This document shows positions 52,186 through 61,906 of a stretch of DNA of 64,000 nt, piece by piece. Positions within the stretch are counted from its first letter, which is position 1. The number at the start of each line of letters is the position of its first letter. The position numbers and the translations under genes were made by a program. The notes under the pieces are model-generated. The model was not told the DNA's origin. It saw nothing but the letters and a program-made list of their open reading frames with translations, and ran no database searches. This DNA is from Aedoeadaptatus coxii (GTDB taxonomy: Bacteria; Bacillota; Clostridia; Tissierellales; Peptoniphilaceae), in the NCBI RefSeq assembly GCF_903819215.1, contig NZ_CAIJCT010000007.1; one strand, 5' to 3'.

Positions 52186-53275
52186 CAAAACACGGAACGG
52201 GGATCTGGTCATGATCCCCGCTTTTGAACCTGACGAATGTTTATTAACCTTTACCACATCCCTTTTAGACGAAGGCCTTCACGTCCTCGTCGTCGACGAC
52301 GGATCTTCCCCCGCCTGCCGAAACATATTCGAGGCACTGGATCCTCGCATCACCCTTCTTTCCTATAAGGAAAATCGGGGCAAAGGCTACGCCATGAAGT
52401 TCGCCATGGATTACATTTTACATTCCATGGCGGACGTGGAGCGCATCGTTACAGCCGATGCCGACGGCCAACATACGGTAGTCGATACCCTCGGCACATT
52501 AGACGGGTTGGATTCCCATCCCGACGCTCTTATTTTAGGCGTGCGCTCTTTTCCCGAAAACACGCCCCTGCGTTCCAAAATCGGCAACCGCATGACGGCG
52601 AAGTTTTTCGCATTCCTCACGGGAGTGAAAAATTTGGAAGACACGCAGACGGGCCTTCGCGCTTTTTCCCGCAAGTCGATCCCCTTTATGCTGAAGGTGG
52701 ACGGCGAGCGCTACGAGTACGAAATGAAGCAACTCCTTCTTTGGGCAAAGGCAAAAAAAGAAATCGTGCAAAAGCCCATCGAAACCATTTACAGAGACGA
52801 GGAAAATTCCACTTCCCACTACCATACGGTGCTGGACTCCGTGCGTATTTTCCGCACCCTACTGGACAACGGCCAAGCCATTTTATTTGCCCTTAGCGGC
52901 ATGTTAAGTTTCGTATTGGATTACGGCCTCTTTAATTTATTTTACTTTTCGATTAAAGCCCTTACGCCTTTTTCGCCCCTCTTCTTTTCCAATGTGGCGG
53001 CGAGGATCATCAGTTGCTGTTTTAATTTTTATTTAAATCGCCATTTCGTCTTTGAATCCAAAGATTCATTACGCCGAGACGCCCTGCAATACGGCGTCCT
53101 CGTCGCAGCTCTTTTAACGGCGAACAATCTTCTCCTTTATTTTTACGGAAAAGTCCTGGCCTATTACCCGAGTATTGCCAAACTTTTTGTGGAACTCACT
53201 CTCTTTGTCATCAGTTACATCGTTCAGCGCGTGTATATTTTTTCTAATCTACACTTACCCCATAAAAAATGTTAA
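52178..53275 (+). CDS. Family 2 glycosyltransferase fused to a GtrA-like membrane domain
   Basis: The 365-residue protein joins a GT2/DPM1-like domain (about residues 8-225: VLVVDDGSSPAC, TADADGQHT, DTQTGLRAFS, ENRGKGYAMKFAM) to a GtrA domain (about 235-365) with four transmembrane helices. Such fusions make and flip polyprenyl-phosphate sugars for wall polymers or O-antigen-like modification. It overlaps murI at 5' and metF's longer frame at 3'. Confidence 0.9.
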   Translation: MNNKTRNGDLVMIPAFEPDECLLTFTTSLLDEGLHVLVVDDGSSPACRNIFEALDPRITLLSYKENRGKGYAMKFAMDYILHSMADVERIVTADADGQHTVVDTLGTLDGLDSHPDALILGVRSFPENTPLRSKIGNRMTAKFFAFLTGVKNLEDTQTGLRAFSRKSIPFMLKVDGERYEYEMKQLLLWAKAKKEIVQKPIETIYRDEENSTSHYHTVLDSVRIFRTLLDNGQAILFALSGMLSFVLDYGLFNLFYFSIKALTPFSPLFFSNVAARIISCCFNFYLNRHFVFESKDSLRRDALQYGVLVAALLTANNLLLYFYGKVLAYYPSIAKLFVELTLFVISYIVQRVYIFSNLHLPHKKC

Positions 53276-53313
53276 AATGGAAATTATTTATTTTTGACAC
53301 AATGGAGGTAACT

Positions 53314-54174
53314 GTGCATATACAAGATTATTTTGATCATTCCCATACGAAATTATCCTTTGAAATATTCCCGCCCAACGAGCGGATGACGCTAAAATCC
53401 GTTATGGCCGCCGCATCGCGCATGGTAGGTTACGAACCGGACTTTATGTCCGTTACCTTTAAGGCCGACGGCAGCGGCGGCGATCAGACGGTGCAAATCG
53501 CAAAAGCCGTCACCGATATTATGGGCGTGCCGTCCATCGCCCACTTAACCTGCTCCGGCATTCCCAAGTCGGAACTGGAGGATCGCCTGGCGGAACTTCA
53601 AGAGGCCAACATTCAAAATGTCTTGGTACTGGGCGGCGATTCCAAAAGGGAGCTGGGCGAAGACGCCTACCTTCCCTATGCCAAGGACATGGTGCGCTAT
53701 TTTAAAGAGCGCGGCGATTTTACCATCGGCTGCGCCTGTTTCCCCGAGGGAAATAACCCCGCCCTTTCCATGGAAGAAGAACTCGATTACTTAAAGGAGA
53801 AAGTCGATGCCGGCGCCGACTTTTTAACCACTCAAATGTTTTTCGACAACGAGGTATTTTATCGTTTCTTGGACGCCGCCAGGGCCAAGGGAATCGACGT
53901 GCCCATCCTCGCGGGCATTATGCCCATTACCGCCGCCGGCCAAATTCGACGGATCGCCGATTTAAGCGGCGCGAAACTTCCCCGCACCCTTACGGATATG
54001 GTGGCGCGCTTCGGCGACAATAAAGAGGCCATGTTCGATGCAGGCGTTACCTTTGCCGAACATCAAATGGCAGATCTCGCCGCCCGCGGCATCGACGGCG
54101 TCCACGTCTACACCATGAACAAACCCGCCATACCCGAACGCATCGTAAATGATATCGGGAGTCTCTTCAGATGA
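53314..54174 (+). CDS. metF: Methylenetetrahydrofolate reductase
   Basis: MetF reduces 5,10-methylene-THF to 5-methyl-THF, the methyl donor for MetH. The 286-residue TIM barrel shows LSFEIFPPNE, VTFKADGSGG, NVLVLGGDS and FLTTQMFFDNEVFYRF. TGGAGGT is spaced 5 nt from GTG at 53314 (MHIQDYFDH...); earlier ATGs at 53269 and 53302 overlap the previous gene or the ribosome-binding site. It forms an operon with the next two genes. Confidence 0.93.
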   Translation: MHIQDYFDHSHTKLSFEIFPPNERMTLKSVMAAASRMVGYEPDFMSVTFKADGSGGDQTVQIAKAVTDIMGVPSIAHLTCSGIPKSELEDRLAELQEANIQNVLVLGGDSKRELGEDAYLPYAKDMVRYFKERGDFTIGCACFPEGNNPALSMEEELDYLKEKVDAGADFLTTQMFFDNEVFYRFLDAARAKGIDVPILAGIMPITAAGQIRRIADLSGAKLPRTLTDMVARFGDNKEAMFDAGVTFAEHQMADLAARGIDGVHVYTMNKPAIPERIVNDIGSLFR

Positions 54175-54794
54175 TGGATTTTCCCGCCATTCACTACATG
54201 CCGGACATTCCCTTTGAGGACTTTAGGCGACGGGAAATTTACCGCTATTTACGATTGGAAGGCTCCGAGCCCGACGAAGAAACGAAGGCGGATGTGGAGC
54301 GAAATTTAAGGCGACTGTTGGAAACGGCGCGCATTGCCAAGACGGCGGAGCTTCGCCCCGTTCGTCGGGAAGGAAATATTCTTCATTTCGGCAGTTTTCA
54401 AACGGAAAGCCGGGTGCTCGCTGAAAATTTAAAGACCAGCGAGTACGTCGTCCTCTTTGCCATTACATTAGGCGCCGCCGTGGATCGTCTCATTAATAAG
54501 CTAACCGTGCTTTCCAAAACCGACGCCTTTATGACCGACGCTTGTGCCACGGAAATGTTGGAGTCCTACGCCAACTACTACTGCCGGGAAATAAAAGAGG
54601 CGGCAGCTCCCTACGATTTAACGACGCACCCCCGCTTTTCCCCCGGCTTTGCGGATTTCGGATTGGAACACCAATGGCCTTTGATTCGCACGCTGAAAGC
54701 GGATAAAAAAATCCACATCGCCTTAACCGACGGCAATATGTTAATTCCCACGAAGACCATTACGGCAATTATGGGCCTGGACAAAAGGAGGTAA
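54174..54794 (+). CDS. Methionine synthase activation-domain protein
   Basis: The protein of about 206 residues corresponds to the reactivation domain that is the C-terminal module of E. coli MetH. Motifs FAITLGAAVDRLIN, ACATEMLESYANYYCREI, RFSPGFADFGLEHQ and LIPTKTITAIMGL fit the SAM/cobalamin reactivation fold. ATGATG at 54171/54174 overlaps the metF stop. It precedes metH by 1 nt, giving a split two-gene methionine synthase. Confidence 0.88.
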   Translation: MDFPAIHYMPDIPFEDFRRREIYRYLRLEGSEPDEETKADVERNLRRLLETARIAKTAELRPVRREGNILHFGSFQTESRVLAENLKTSEYVVLFAITLGAAVDRLINKLTVLSKTDAFMTDACATEMLESYANYYCREIKEAAAPYDLTTHPRFSPGFADFGLEHQWPLIRTLKADKKIHIALTDGNMLIPTKTITAIMGLDKRR

Positions 54795-54795
54795 G

Positions 54796-57162
54796 ATGAC
54801 GCTACTTCAGGATTTAAAAACAAAACGACTGTATTACGACGGCAGCTGCGGCACGTACTTACAAAATAAAGGGCTGGAAGCAGGCGACATTCCCGAACTG
54901 CTCAATCTCCGATCCCCCGATCTCATCGTGGAAATGCACCGCGCCTATTTAAAAGCCGGCGCCGACATTATTTTGACCAATACCTTCGGCGCCAATCGAC
55001 TGAAATTTAAAGACGAAAACATCAGCGTAAACGAGGTGGTTACCGCCGCCGTCGACAACGCCAAGCGCGCCGTCGCCTTGGAAGGCCACGGCTACGTTTC
55101 TCTGGATATCGGCCCTCTCGGAAAAATTTTGGCTCCCGTCGGCGATTTGGCTTTTGAAGAAGCCTACGATTATTTCAAAGAAATCGTCATCGCCGGGCGC
55201 GACGCCGGTTGCGATCTAATAACCATCGAAACCATGTCCGATACTTACGAAATAAAGGCGGCCATGTTGGCTGCCAAGGAACACGCCGACCTTCCCCTTT
55301 TCGTTACGGGCGCTTTTCAGGAAGACGGGCGGATGCTCACCGGCTCTTCCATCGACGCTTTTGCGGAGCTGGTCACCTCTCTCGGCGCAGATGCCATGGG
55401 CATGAACTGCAGTTTCGGCCCGGCGGAAACCCTTCCATTAATGAAGGAGCTTTCGGAAATCGCCACCATTCCCCTTATTGCAAACCCCAACGCCGGCCTA
55501 CCTGTCGTGCGCGACGGCAAAACTTTTTACGACATCGACGACGATGATTACGCCGAGTACATGGTCGCCTTCGCCGAAACCGGCGTGCAAATCATCGGCG
55601 GTTGCTGCGGCACCTTCCCCTCTTATATTGAAAAAACCGTGAAACGAACGAAAGACATGCCCATAGCGTCTCCTCGCGGCCGATTGCGCACGGCGCCCTC
55701 TTCTTACACCCATATCGTGGATATCGGCGAAAAGCCCTATATGATCGGCGAGCGACTGAATCCTACGGGAAAAAAATACTTACAGCAAGCCCTTAAAGAT
55801 CACCACACATCCGCCATCCTCGCCATCGCCTTGGAAGAGGAAGAAGACGGCGCCCACATTCTCGACGTCAACGTAGGCGTCCCCGGTCTCGACGAGGCGG
55901 AAGTGCTTCCGAATCTTATTCGCGAATTGCAGGGGGTGACTTCCCTTCCCCTTCAAATCGACACCACCAATGTTGACGCTATGGAAAAAGCCGCGAGAAT
56001 TTATAATGGCAGGCCCCTCTTAAATTCCGTCAGCGGCAAAAAAGACGTTATGGACACCATCTTTCCCATTGCGCAAAAATACGGCGCCCTTTGCGTCGCC
56101 CTTTTGCTCGACGACGACGGCATCCCGAAGACCGTAGATAAGCGCATGGAAATCGTCGACGCCATTTTAAAAGAAGGGGCGCGCTACGGGTTAAGCAAGG
56201 AACACTTCTTATTCGATCCCCTGGCCATGACCATCTCCAGCCAAAAAAACGGGGCTACGGTTGTCCTCGAAACCCTTCGCCGTTTAAAAGAACGGGGCCT
56301 TCACTCCACACTGGGGGTCTCCAATATTTCCTTCGGCCTTCCCAATCGCGACGCCATTAACGGCCACTTCTACGCCATGTGCCTCGCCGCCGGACTTAGC
56401 GCCGGCATCGTCAACCCCTCTTCCGCCGCCATGCAGCGAGCCTATAAATCGTCTATGGCGCTTCTGGAACACGATCCCGATTTTAACGATTTTATTCAAG
56501 CCTTCGCCGAAGAGGAAGCGGAAATAAAAGCTGCCGAAGGGGAACACGATCTTTCCTACGCCATCGAAAAAGGCTTGGCGAAAGAGGCGAAAGATCTCGC
56601 CGACGGTCTTCTCGCCCATCGGGAACCTATCGACATTATTAACGACTTTCTCGTGCCCTCGTTAGATAAAGTGGGCAGGGAATTTGAAGCGAAGACCCTC
56701 TTCCTTCCCCAGCTTTTGCGCGCCGCCGATGCCGCCGCCGCTGCCTTCACCGTCATTCGCAAGCGAATGGATGAAAAGGGAACTGCCGCGGAAAACAAAG
56801 GCCGAATCATCGTCGCTACGGTAAAAGGCGATATTCACGATATCGGCAAAAACATCGTCAAGGCCCTTCTCGAAAATTACGGATTCGATATTATCGATTT
56901 GGGAAAAGATGTGCGCCCCGATACGGTGGCGGAAAAAGTCATCGAATACGATGTTAAGCTCGTAGGCCTTTCGGCCCTTATGACGACGACGGTGCCCTTT
57001 ATGGAAGCCACTATCCGCTTGATTCACGAAAAATCGCCGGATACGAAAATTATGGTTGGCGGCGCCGTACTCACAAAGGAATACGCCGACGAAATCGAAG
57101 CCGATCGCTACTGTAAAGATGCCATGGCATCGGTACGATATGCGGAGGAATTATTCAACTAA
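54796..57162 (+). CDS. metH: Cobalamin-dependent methionine synthase (without activation domain)
   Basis: MetH transfers the methyl group from methyl-THF to homocysteine via cobalamin. The 788 residues give a homocysteine domain with zinc ligands C205, C270 and C271 (about 1-290), a pterin-binding domain (about 310-555, GERLNPTGKKY), a B12 cap (about 570-660) and the B12 Rossmann domain with D679-x-H681-x-x-G684. The activation domain is missing here and encoded by the preceding gene, as in many Firmicutes. Confidence 0.96.
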   Translation: MTLLQDLKTKRLYYDGSCGTYLQNKGLEAGDIPELLNLRSPDLIVEMHRAYLKAGADIILTNTFGANRLKFKDENISVNEVVTAAVDNAKRAVALEGHGYVSLDIGPLGKILAPVGDLAFEEAYDYFKEIVIAGRDAGCDLITIETMSDTYEIKAAMLAAKEHADLPLFVTGAFQEDGRMLTGSSIDAFAELVTSLGADAMGMNCSFGPAETLPLMKELSEIATIPLIANPNAGLPVVRDGKTFYDIDDDDYAEYMVAFAETGVQIIGGCCGTFPSYIEKTVKRTKDMPIASPRGRLRTAPSSYTHIVDIGEKPYMIGERLNPTGKKYLQQALKDHHTSAILAIALEEEEDGAHILDVNVGVPGLDEAEVLPNLIRELQGVTSLPLQIDTTNVDAMEKAARIYNGRPLLNSVSGKKDVMDTIFPIAQKYGALCVALLLDDDGIPKTVDKRMEIVDAILKEGARYGLSKEHFLFDPLAMTISSQKNGATVVLETLRRLKERGLHSTLGVSNISFGLPNRDAINGHFYAMCLAAGLSAGIVNPSSAAMQRAYKSSMALLEHDPDFNDFIQAFAEEEAEIKAAEGEHDLSYAIEKGLAKEAKDLADGLLAHREPIDIINDFLVPSLDKVGREFEAKTLFLPQLLRAADAAAAAFTVIRKRMDEKGTAAENKGRIIVATVKGDIHDIGKNIVKALLENYGFDIIDLGKDVRPDTVAEKVIEYDVKLVGLSALMTTTVPFMEATIRLIHEKSPDTKIMVGGAVLTKEYADEIEADRYCKDAMASVRYAEELFN

Positions 57163-57170
57163 CAGCACAC

Positions 57171-57200
57171 AAAAAAAGAGCGGACATCCGCTCTTTTTTA
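57171..57200. terminator. Bidirectional terminator after metH
   Basis: GAGCGGA-CA-TCCGCTC is flanked by an A-run and a T-run between two convergent genes, serving both metH and the YciI-like gene. Confidence 0.88.
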
Positions 57201-57500
57201 TTTGAAAAAATCTTCCGCCATCTCGCTAATGGCAGGCTCTTCCATTTCCACCATGCGATACTCGATGACGTCGGCAAGGGTTAGAGGATCGCCTTCAAAT
57301 TTTTGGAGCATATCGTCCAGATGTTCTCCTTTTCCAATGCCCAAAATGCCGTGGGCGCGGCCGCCCATCATGAGAATATGCCCTTCATCCATTCCTTTTT
57401 TTACGAAGGATTCAAATGCAGTGCGCAATTCCCTGTTTTCTTCCTCCTCCAGGGAAAATTGGAAATTCTTAAACTTACCTTCTATGACGTAATACTTCAT
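57198..57500 (-). CDS. YciI-like dimeric alpha-beta barrel protein
   Basis: The 100-residue protein starts MKYYVIEGKFKNFQFSLEEE and has the ferredoxin-like YCII pattern, with GHILMMGGRAHGILGIGK and ADVIEYRMVEME. The start at 57500 has GGAGGAATT directly before it; the frame extending to 57686 lies inside the decarboxylase gene. It overlaps that gene's end by 4 nt. Confidence 0.8.
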   Translation of the reverse strand: MKYYVIEGKFKNFQFSLEEEENRELRTAFESFVKKGMDEGHILMMGGRAHGILGIGKGEHLDDMLQKFEGDPLTLADVIEYRMVEMEEPAISEMAEDFFK

Positions 57501-58840
57501 AATTCCTCCTTTACGACGGTAATCATGCCGTCGGAAATCCCTATGGCGTCCGGGTAGTCGGCGATGTAATCTGCAATGTCGCAGGTGATCCGCTCGCCAT
57601 AGGTAATAATAGGTATGCCCGGCGGATAGGGCGTAATCGTGTCGGCGGCAATACATCCCACACTTTCTTTTACGGAAACAGAACATGTCGGGCTGAAAAA
57701 AGCCTCCCTCGGCGAAAGGACGACTTCCCCTTTGGGCATTTTCGTCATGTGGAAACTTTCCGCCTTGCCCGTCGGCAAATCTTTTAATTTCCCCATGAGC
57801 TTTCGAAAATCCTCGTCCGTATTGTAGGGCGATAGAATAGCGAGTGCGTAGTAGCGGTCGCCCATTTCCAAGTGAACGCCTCTCTTCGCCAGCGATTCCA
57901 CGACCTCATCCCCTCGTCTCCCCGCCATATGAAAGAGAAGCTTACCGGGATCGTGAGCTATCAATCCCTCGCCCTTACGATTCGGCACATAAAGATCGGA
58001 GACATTTTGGATAATCTCCTCCCGCCAACGATTGACCCTTTCGTCGTCGTAGCCCCTTTCCATGGCGGTGACGGCAAATTCCGAGGACAGCATGGTTAAA
58101 TAAGAGGGCGATGTGGAGAGAAAATGCTGCATCCCCTTTAAAAGACGCCGGTTATTTTCTTCCTCTTTCAAGTGGAGAAGGGCGGCTCCCGTAAGAGCGG
58201 GCGCCGTCTTGTGAAGAGACTGCACCGTGTAATCCGCATAGTGCACGGCGGAAAACGCCCTAAGTTCACTGAATGGCAAGTGGGCGCCGTGTGCCTCGTC
58301 GACGATTAACTTCTTCCCCCGTTTCCTCACGATGTCGGCGATGGCCTTTAAAGGCAAAATGCCGCCGAAATAATCGGGGCTCGTCAAGAACACGGCGGTG
58401 ACGTGGGGATTTTTATCGAGGGCTTCTTCCACGGATTTCGGCGTAATGCCTGCAAACAGCCCGGTCGCCTCGTCCACTTCCCCGTCTAAATAAGAAAGCT
58501 TTAAATCCAAACTGACCGCCCCGTGAAAGAGGGAAAGGTGGCTGTTGCGCTGAACGAGTACACAATCCCCCGGATTCGTAGCGAGGAAAAGGGCGATTTT
58601 AATGGCGGTGGTGGAGCCTGCCGGCACCATCACCGTCCGCGCCACGCCGTAAGCTTTCGCCATCTCTTCCTGAGATGCTTTAATGCAATCCTCCGGGTTC
58701 AGGAGATTGTCGGCGCCAACGATTTCCGTCAAATCCTCTCGCCAATCGAAATCGAAAGGTACCCGATTTTTATGGCCGGGCATGGCGAAATTGGCATCGC
58801 CTCGAAAAGATGTGAGCCGTTCAAAAAGTGGTCGCTTCAC
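57497..58840 (-). CDS. Orn/Lys/Arg decarboxylase-family PLP enzyme
   Basis: The 447-residue protein resembles SpeA/Cad-type decarboxylases of Gram-positives (YaaO-like), shorter than enterobacterial inducible forms. Features are FAMPGHKNRVPFDF, the PLP lysine in VQSLHKTAPALTG, IVDEAHGAHLPF and a C-terminal domain ending PYPPGIPIITYGERIT. Substrate unknown (Lys, Arg or Orn). The start is probably GTG 58840, one base after the radical SAM stop; an ATG at 58870 would overlap it. Confidence 0.85.
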   Translation of the reverse strand: MKRPLFERLTSFRGDANFAMPGHKNRVPFDFDWREDLTEIVGADNLLNPEDCIKASQEEMAKAYGVARTVMVPAGSTTAIKIALFLATNPGDCVLVQRNSHLSLFHGAVSLDLKLSYLDGEVDEATGLFAGITPKSVEEALDKNPHVTAVFLTSPDYFGGILPLKAIADIVRKRGKKLIVDEAHGAHLPFSELRAFSAVHYADYTVQSLHKTAPALTGAALLHLKEEENNRRLLKGMQHFLSTSPSYLTMLSSEFAVTAMERGYDDERVNRWREEIIQNVSDLYVPNRKGEGLIAHDPGKLLFHMAGRRGDEVVESLAKRGVHLEMGDRYYALAILSPYNTDEDFRKLMGKLKDLPTGKAESFHMTKMPKGEVVLSPREAFFSPTCSVSVKESVGCIAADTITPYPPGIPIITYGERITCDIADYIADYPDAIGISDGMITVVKEEL

Positions 58841-58841
58841 A

Positions 58842-59720
58842 TTAATACCCCGTGCGGCGCAAGCGCGCATTTCGTTGCCCTTCGCTCATATTGTTGTAGA
58901 CGGCGCGGAGTTTTTCGAGCATTTCCTCTTTTTCCGAAAAACGCCCGATCACCGGCGCCATATTGTAGGCGTGGCCGCCGAAGAAAAGTGCCCTGTCGTT
59001 CAATTCCAAATGCTCCAAAAGGTGAATTTCTTCCAGAAGAATTTCCCCTTCCGTCAAGGGAATATACTCTCCGCGAATCATTTCCAGCTCCAATTCCGTA
59101 CCCGGATGAACGGAAGTAGTAAGGGGTGCCACACTTCGGGGCTGATGTTTATTTAAAAGGGCCGCCGTCTCTTCGGCGTGAATCATGCTGTATTCTTTCC
59201 CCGCAATACCCGTCATGACCATGCAGATCCAATCAATGTCGGCTTCTTCCAGCTTGGCCAGTTCGCGGTATTCATCTTCTTGGGTGCAGCCCTTTTTAAT
59301 GCGTTTTAATGTCGGGTCGTGTGCCGTTTCGATGCCGATGTAAAGCTGATCATACCCCGCTTTTCGAAGGCGTTTTAAATCCTCCACACTCTTGCCCTTA
59401 ATGTCGAAAATCGACGCATAGCACGTAATGGTTTCCACGAGCGGCAAGTAATCGTGAATCCAATCGGCGAGTTGCAAGAGATACTTCGTGTCTAAAATAA
59501 AAGGGTCGCCGTTTAAGAGAAAAATTCGATCGATGCGATCGCTGAATTGCGAAAGCTCCTGAAGATCGGCGAGAATTTGTTCTTTCGGCGCCCGGCGAAA
59601 CGATACATCTTTATACATCGAGCAATAGGTACATTTATTGTGGGAACAACCCACCGTTACCTCGAGCAAGGGGCTGTAAGCCTCTCGGGGAGGGCGAAAT
59701 GTCTGTCCTGTATAGTGCAT
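58842..59720 (-). CDS. Radical SAM protein with a CX4CX2C cluster motif
   Basis: The 292-residue protein has the cluster ligands C25, C30 and C33 (GCSHNKCTYCSMYKD), a spacing of CX4CX2C instead of CX3CX2C. The TIM-barrel segments FLLNGDPFILDT, CYASIFDIK and LYIGIETAHDPTLKRI are conserved. Proteins of this kind in Firmicutes are uncharacterised. It is followed by the decarboxylase-family gene one base later. Confidence 0.85.
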   Translation of the reverse strand: MHYTGQTFRPPREAYSPLLEVTVGCSHNKCTYCSMYKDVSFRRAPKEQILADLQELSQFSDRIDRIFLLNGDPFILDTKYLLQLADWIHDYLPLVETITCYASIFDIKGKSVEDLKRLRKAGYDQLYIGIETAHDPTLKRIKKGCTQEDEYRELAKLEEADIDWICMVMTGIAGKEYSMIHAEETAALLNKHQPRSVAPLTTSVHPGTELELEMIRGEYIPLTEGEILLEEIHLLEHLELNDRALFFGGHAYNMAPVIGRFSEKEEMLEKLRAVYNNMSEGQRNARLRRTGY

Positions 59721-59813
59721 GGTGCATCCTTTCTAATTCCATAAGTTAAGTGATTACCTTAACTATACCATGACCTAAGATTCCTCGCTATCATTTGCAC
59801 CATTCCGCGGAAT

Positions 59814-59840
59814 AAAAAAAGCCTCGACGAACGAAGCTTT
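59814..59840 (-). terminator. Probable terminator after the small membrane protein
   Basis: On the minus strand an AAGCTTCG/CGAGGCTT stem with G-T pairs is followed by TTTTTTT. Pairing is imperfect, but the T-run is good. Confidence 0.55.
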
Positions 59841-59856
59841 CTTGTAAAAGGTCATC

Positions 59857-60222
59857 TTATTTTTCACGTTTTTCCCGTATAAGAGCGTGTAAGAGAAAAA
59901 GCACCACGGCGAAAATAGCGATGACGAACATTCCCTTTAAAAAGCTGACGCCGAAAAAAAGAAGGGACAAACCGACGACGCTTGCGCCGTTTACCATAAC
60001 CCCGCCCAAGCCGACCGGTCCTTTGTTTTGGTACGTATAGCCTTCTCGAATTTCGTAGCGATAGAGGATAAAACCGATGACGGCAATGGCGCTTCCCGCC
60101 ATTTGTTGCCAATCGGTGACCTCGCCGACGAGGCCTGCGAGCCCCGCCACTTGGCGAAGACTAAGGGCAATGAGGGCGACGAGGAGATACGAACGTAATT
60201 TTAAAAGATGTAATGATTTCAC
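59857..60222 (-). CDS. Small integral membrane protein
   Basis: The 121-residue protein has three hydrophobic helices (about residues 10-30, 40-57 and 75-113) and a charged C-terminus, REKREK. A glycine-rich segment, GPVGLGGVMVNGASVVGL, lies near residue 70. I do not recognise the family. It stands alone between the radical SAM gene and mnmH. Confidence 0.6.
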   Translation of the reverse strand: MKSLHLLKLRSYLLVALIALSLRQVAGLAGLVGEVTDWQQMAGSAIAVIGFILYRYEIREGYTYQNKGPVGLGGVMVNGASVVGLSLLFFGVSFLKGMFVIAIFAVVLFLLHALIREKREK

Positions 60223-60310
60223 GGAGCCTCCTAAAAATAAAATGTGTTTACTGAAAGTTTATCACATTCCCATTCTGAGGCAATAAAAAAACGCAGCCTT
60301 TGAGATGCTT

Positions 60311-61330
60311 TTATTTTAGGATATTAAGTATGGCGTCACAGGATTTTTTAATATTTTCATTAAAAACTTTATGAAACCTTTTGTCCTTATTTATAGAGTA
60401 ATTGGCGTCATAGTATTTTATCATCAAGTCTTTAATTATAAGATCGAAGTTTTCTTCATCCACCAACTTCAAATAATTTTCATACCTCTTTACACTTATA
60501 TATCTCTTTAAATTTTCAAATGCCGAGATAATCTCTTCTTTTTTCTCCAGGCCATAGTCACTTAAATAGTCGGACTTAATCCGCTCTGTTCTTCTTTCAA
60601 TTGTGTCCTCAATTAAAAAAACTTTATCCGTCTGCGCCATAGCCCTTATAAGCTGCGCAGGAAGATTTATGTTTCCTATGCGTGGGGACTCTCCTTCTAC
60701 AAAGACCGGACCTTGTTTAAAACTTTTAAAGCTTTCCATAAGCTCCGACTCAAAGGTCTTTTGAGAAGGCTGCAAGCCCATGCCTACTCCCCCAAAGAGG
60801 GAGCCTCTGTGTCTTGCAAGGCCTTCAAGGTCAAGGACATTCTCTCCTTGCTTCCTTAGTTCTTTTAAAATTTCCGTCTTGCCACAGCCAGTGTAGCCTT
60901 TAAGGACCACATACTTGTAATCCTTAAAGGTGTCCATAAAGTTAAGGACATATTTTCTATAGGACTTGTATCCGTAATTTAACTTGTAGACATTATGTCC
61001 CAAGGTCTTTAAGAGATTAAAAAGTGCAGTAGAACGAAAACCTCCCCTAGAACAAAATAGGACAACTTCATGATCTTCTTCCATTAGGGAAATACGCCTA
61101 TAGTAATCCGTAAGCTTAGGTGCAAAAAACTCCACGCCTTTTTCCTTTGCTCCGTTTACATCTCCTGACACATAGAGAGTACCTACAATTTTTCTCTCCT
61201 CATTTGAAAATACGGGCATGGATATTGCCCCTAAAATTGTCCCATCTTCAAACTCTCCTTCACTTCGCAAGTCGATAAAAATAGGATTTTTAAATTTTAA
61301 AATTTCTTCATAATCGGTCGCTTTAAACAT
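60311..61330 (-). CDS. mnmH: tRNA 2-selenouridine synthase
   Basis: MnmH (SelU/YbbB) replaces the sulfur of 2-thiouridine at the tRNA wobble position with selenium, using selenophosphate, via a geranylated intermediate. The 339-residue protein has a rhodanese domain with catalytic C93 (LFCSRGGFRS) and a P-loop domain, GYTGCGKT at 145-152. It looks intact. Codons are much more AT-rich than host genes, suggesting acquisition. It is divergent from the broken selD fragment 60 nt away. Confidence 0.93.
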   Translation of the reverse strand: MFKATDYEEILKFKNPIFIDLRSEGEFEDGTILGAISMPVFSNEERKIVGTLYVSGDVNGAKEKGVEFFAPKLTDYYRRISLMEEDHEVVLFCSRGGFRSTALFNLLKTLGHNVYKLNYGYKSYRKYVLNFMDTFKDYKYVVLKGYTGCGKTEILKELRKQGENVLDLEGLARHRGSLFGGVGMGLQPSQKTFESELMESFKSFKQGPVFVEGESPRIGNINLPAQLIRAMAQTDKVFLIEDTIERRTERIKSDYLSDYGLEKKEEIISAFENLKRYISVKRYENYLKLVDEENFDLIIKDLMIKYYDANYSINKDKRFHKVFNENIKKSCDAILNILK

Positions 61331-61390
61331 AGTTTTATTATAGTGGTTTTGAAAAAATTTTTAAAGTATTATAGTGAGTGTAGAGGCGAA

Positions 61391-61906
61391 ATGATGAAGC
61401 TTCAAGTATGCGGAGATTGTAATGCAAAAATTTCAGCCTCCTCTTTAAAAGCAACTTTAGATATATTGGAAGTATTTAAGAGAAAGGAAGTCTTGGAAGG
61501 CCTTGCAAAAAATGACGATGCCGCCATTATAAAATTAAGTGACGATACCGCAGTGGCTCTTACCTGTGACTTTTTTCCTCCAATGGTAGAAAACCCCTTT
61601 GCCTTTGGAGAGATTGCGGCGGCAAATGCCCTGTCTGATATTTATGCCATGGTGGCGAGCCTGTGGCAGCACTTAACTTAGTCTGCTTTCCAGAAGAGGA
61701 AGACAGAAGTATTTTGGAAGAAATGTTAAAGGGCGGAGCTGCAAAACTTAAAGAGGCCCAGTGTAGCTTGGTGGGCGGTCATTCCATTCACGATCCGCGG
61801 ATAAAATATGGACTTTGTGTCATGGGAATTTTAAATCCCAGAAAAATTTACAACAACAGCTTCTTACAAGTGGGCGACAAATTAATACTTACAAAGCCTT
61901 TGGGCG
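61391..61906 (+). pseudogene. selD: selD (selenophosphate synthase), frameshifted and truncated
   Basis: The start is normal (ATG 61391 after GAGGCG), and the family motifs follow: CGDCNAKI with the catalytic Cys, DDAAIIKLSDDTAVALTCDFF and AAANALSDIYAM. One base is missing in ATGGTGGCGAG near 61650; restoring a G gives AMGGEPVAALNLVCFP and joins the second frame. The protein then runs through SLVGGHSIHDPRIKYG to LILTKPLG, where homology stops near 61904. About half the gene remains. Confidence 0.88.
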
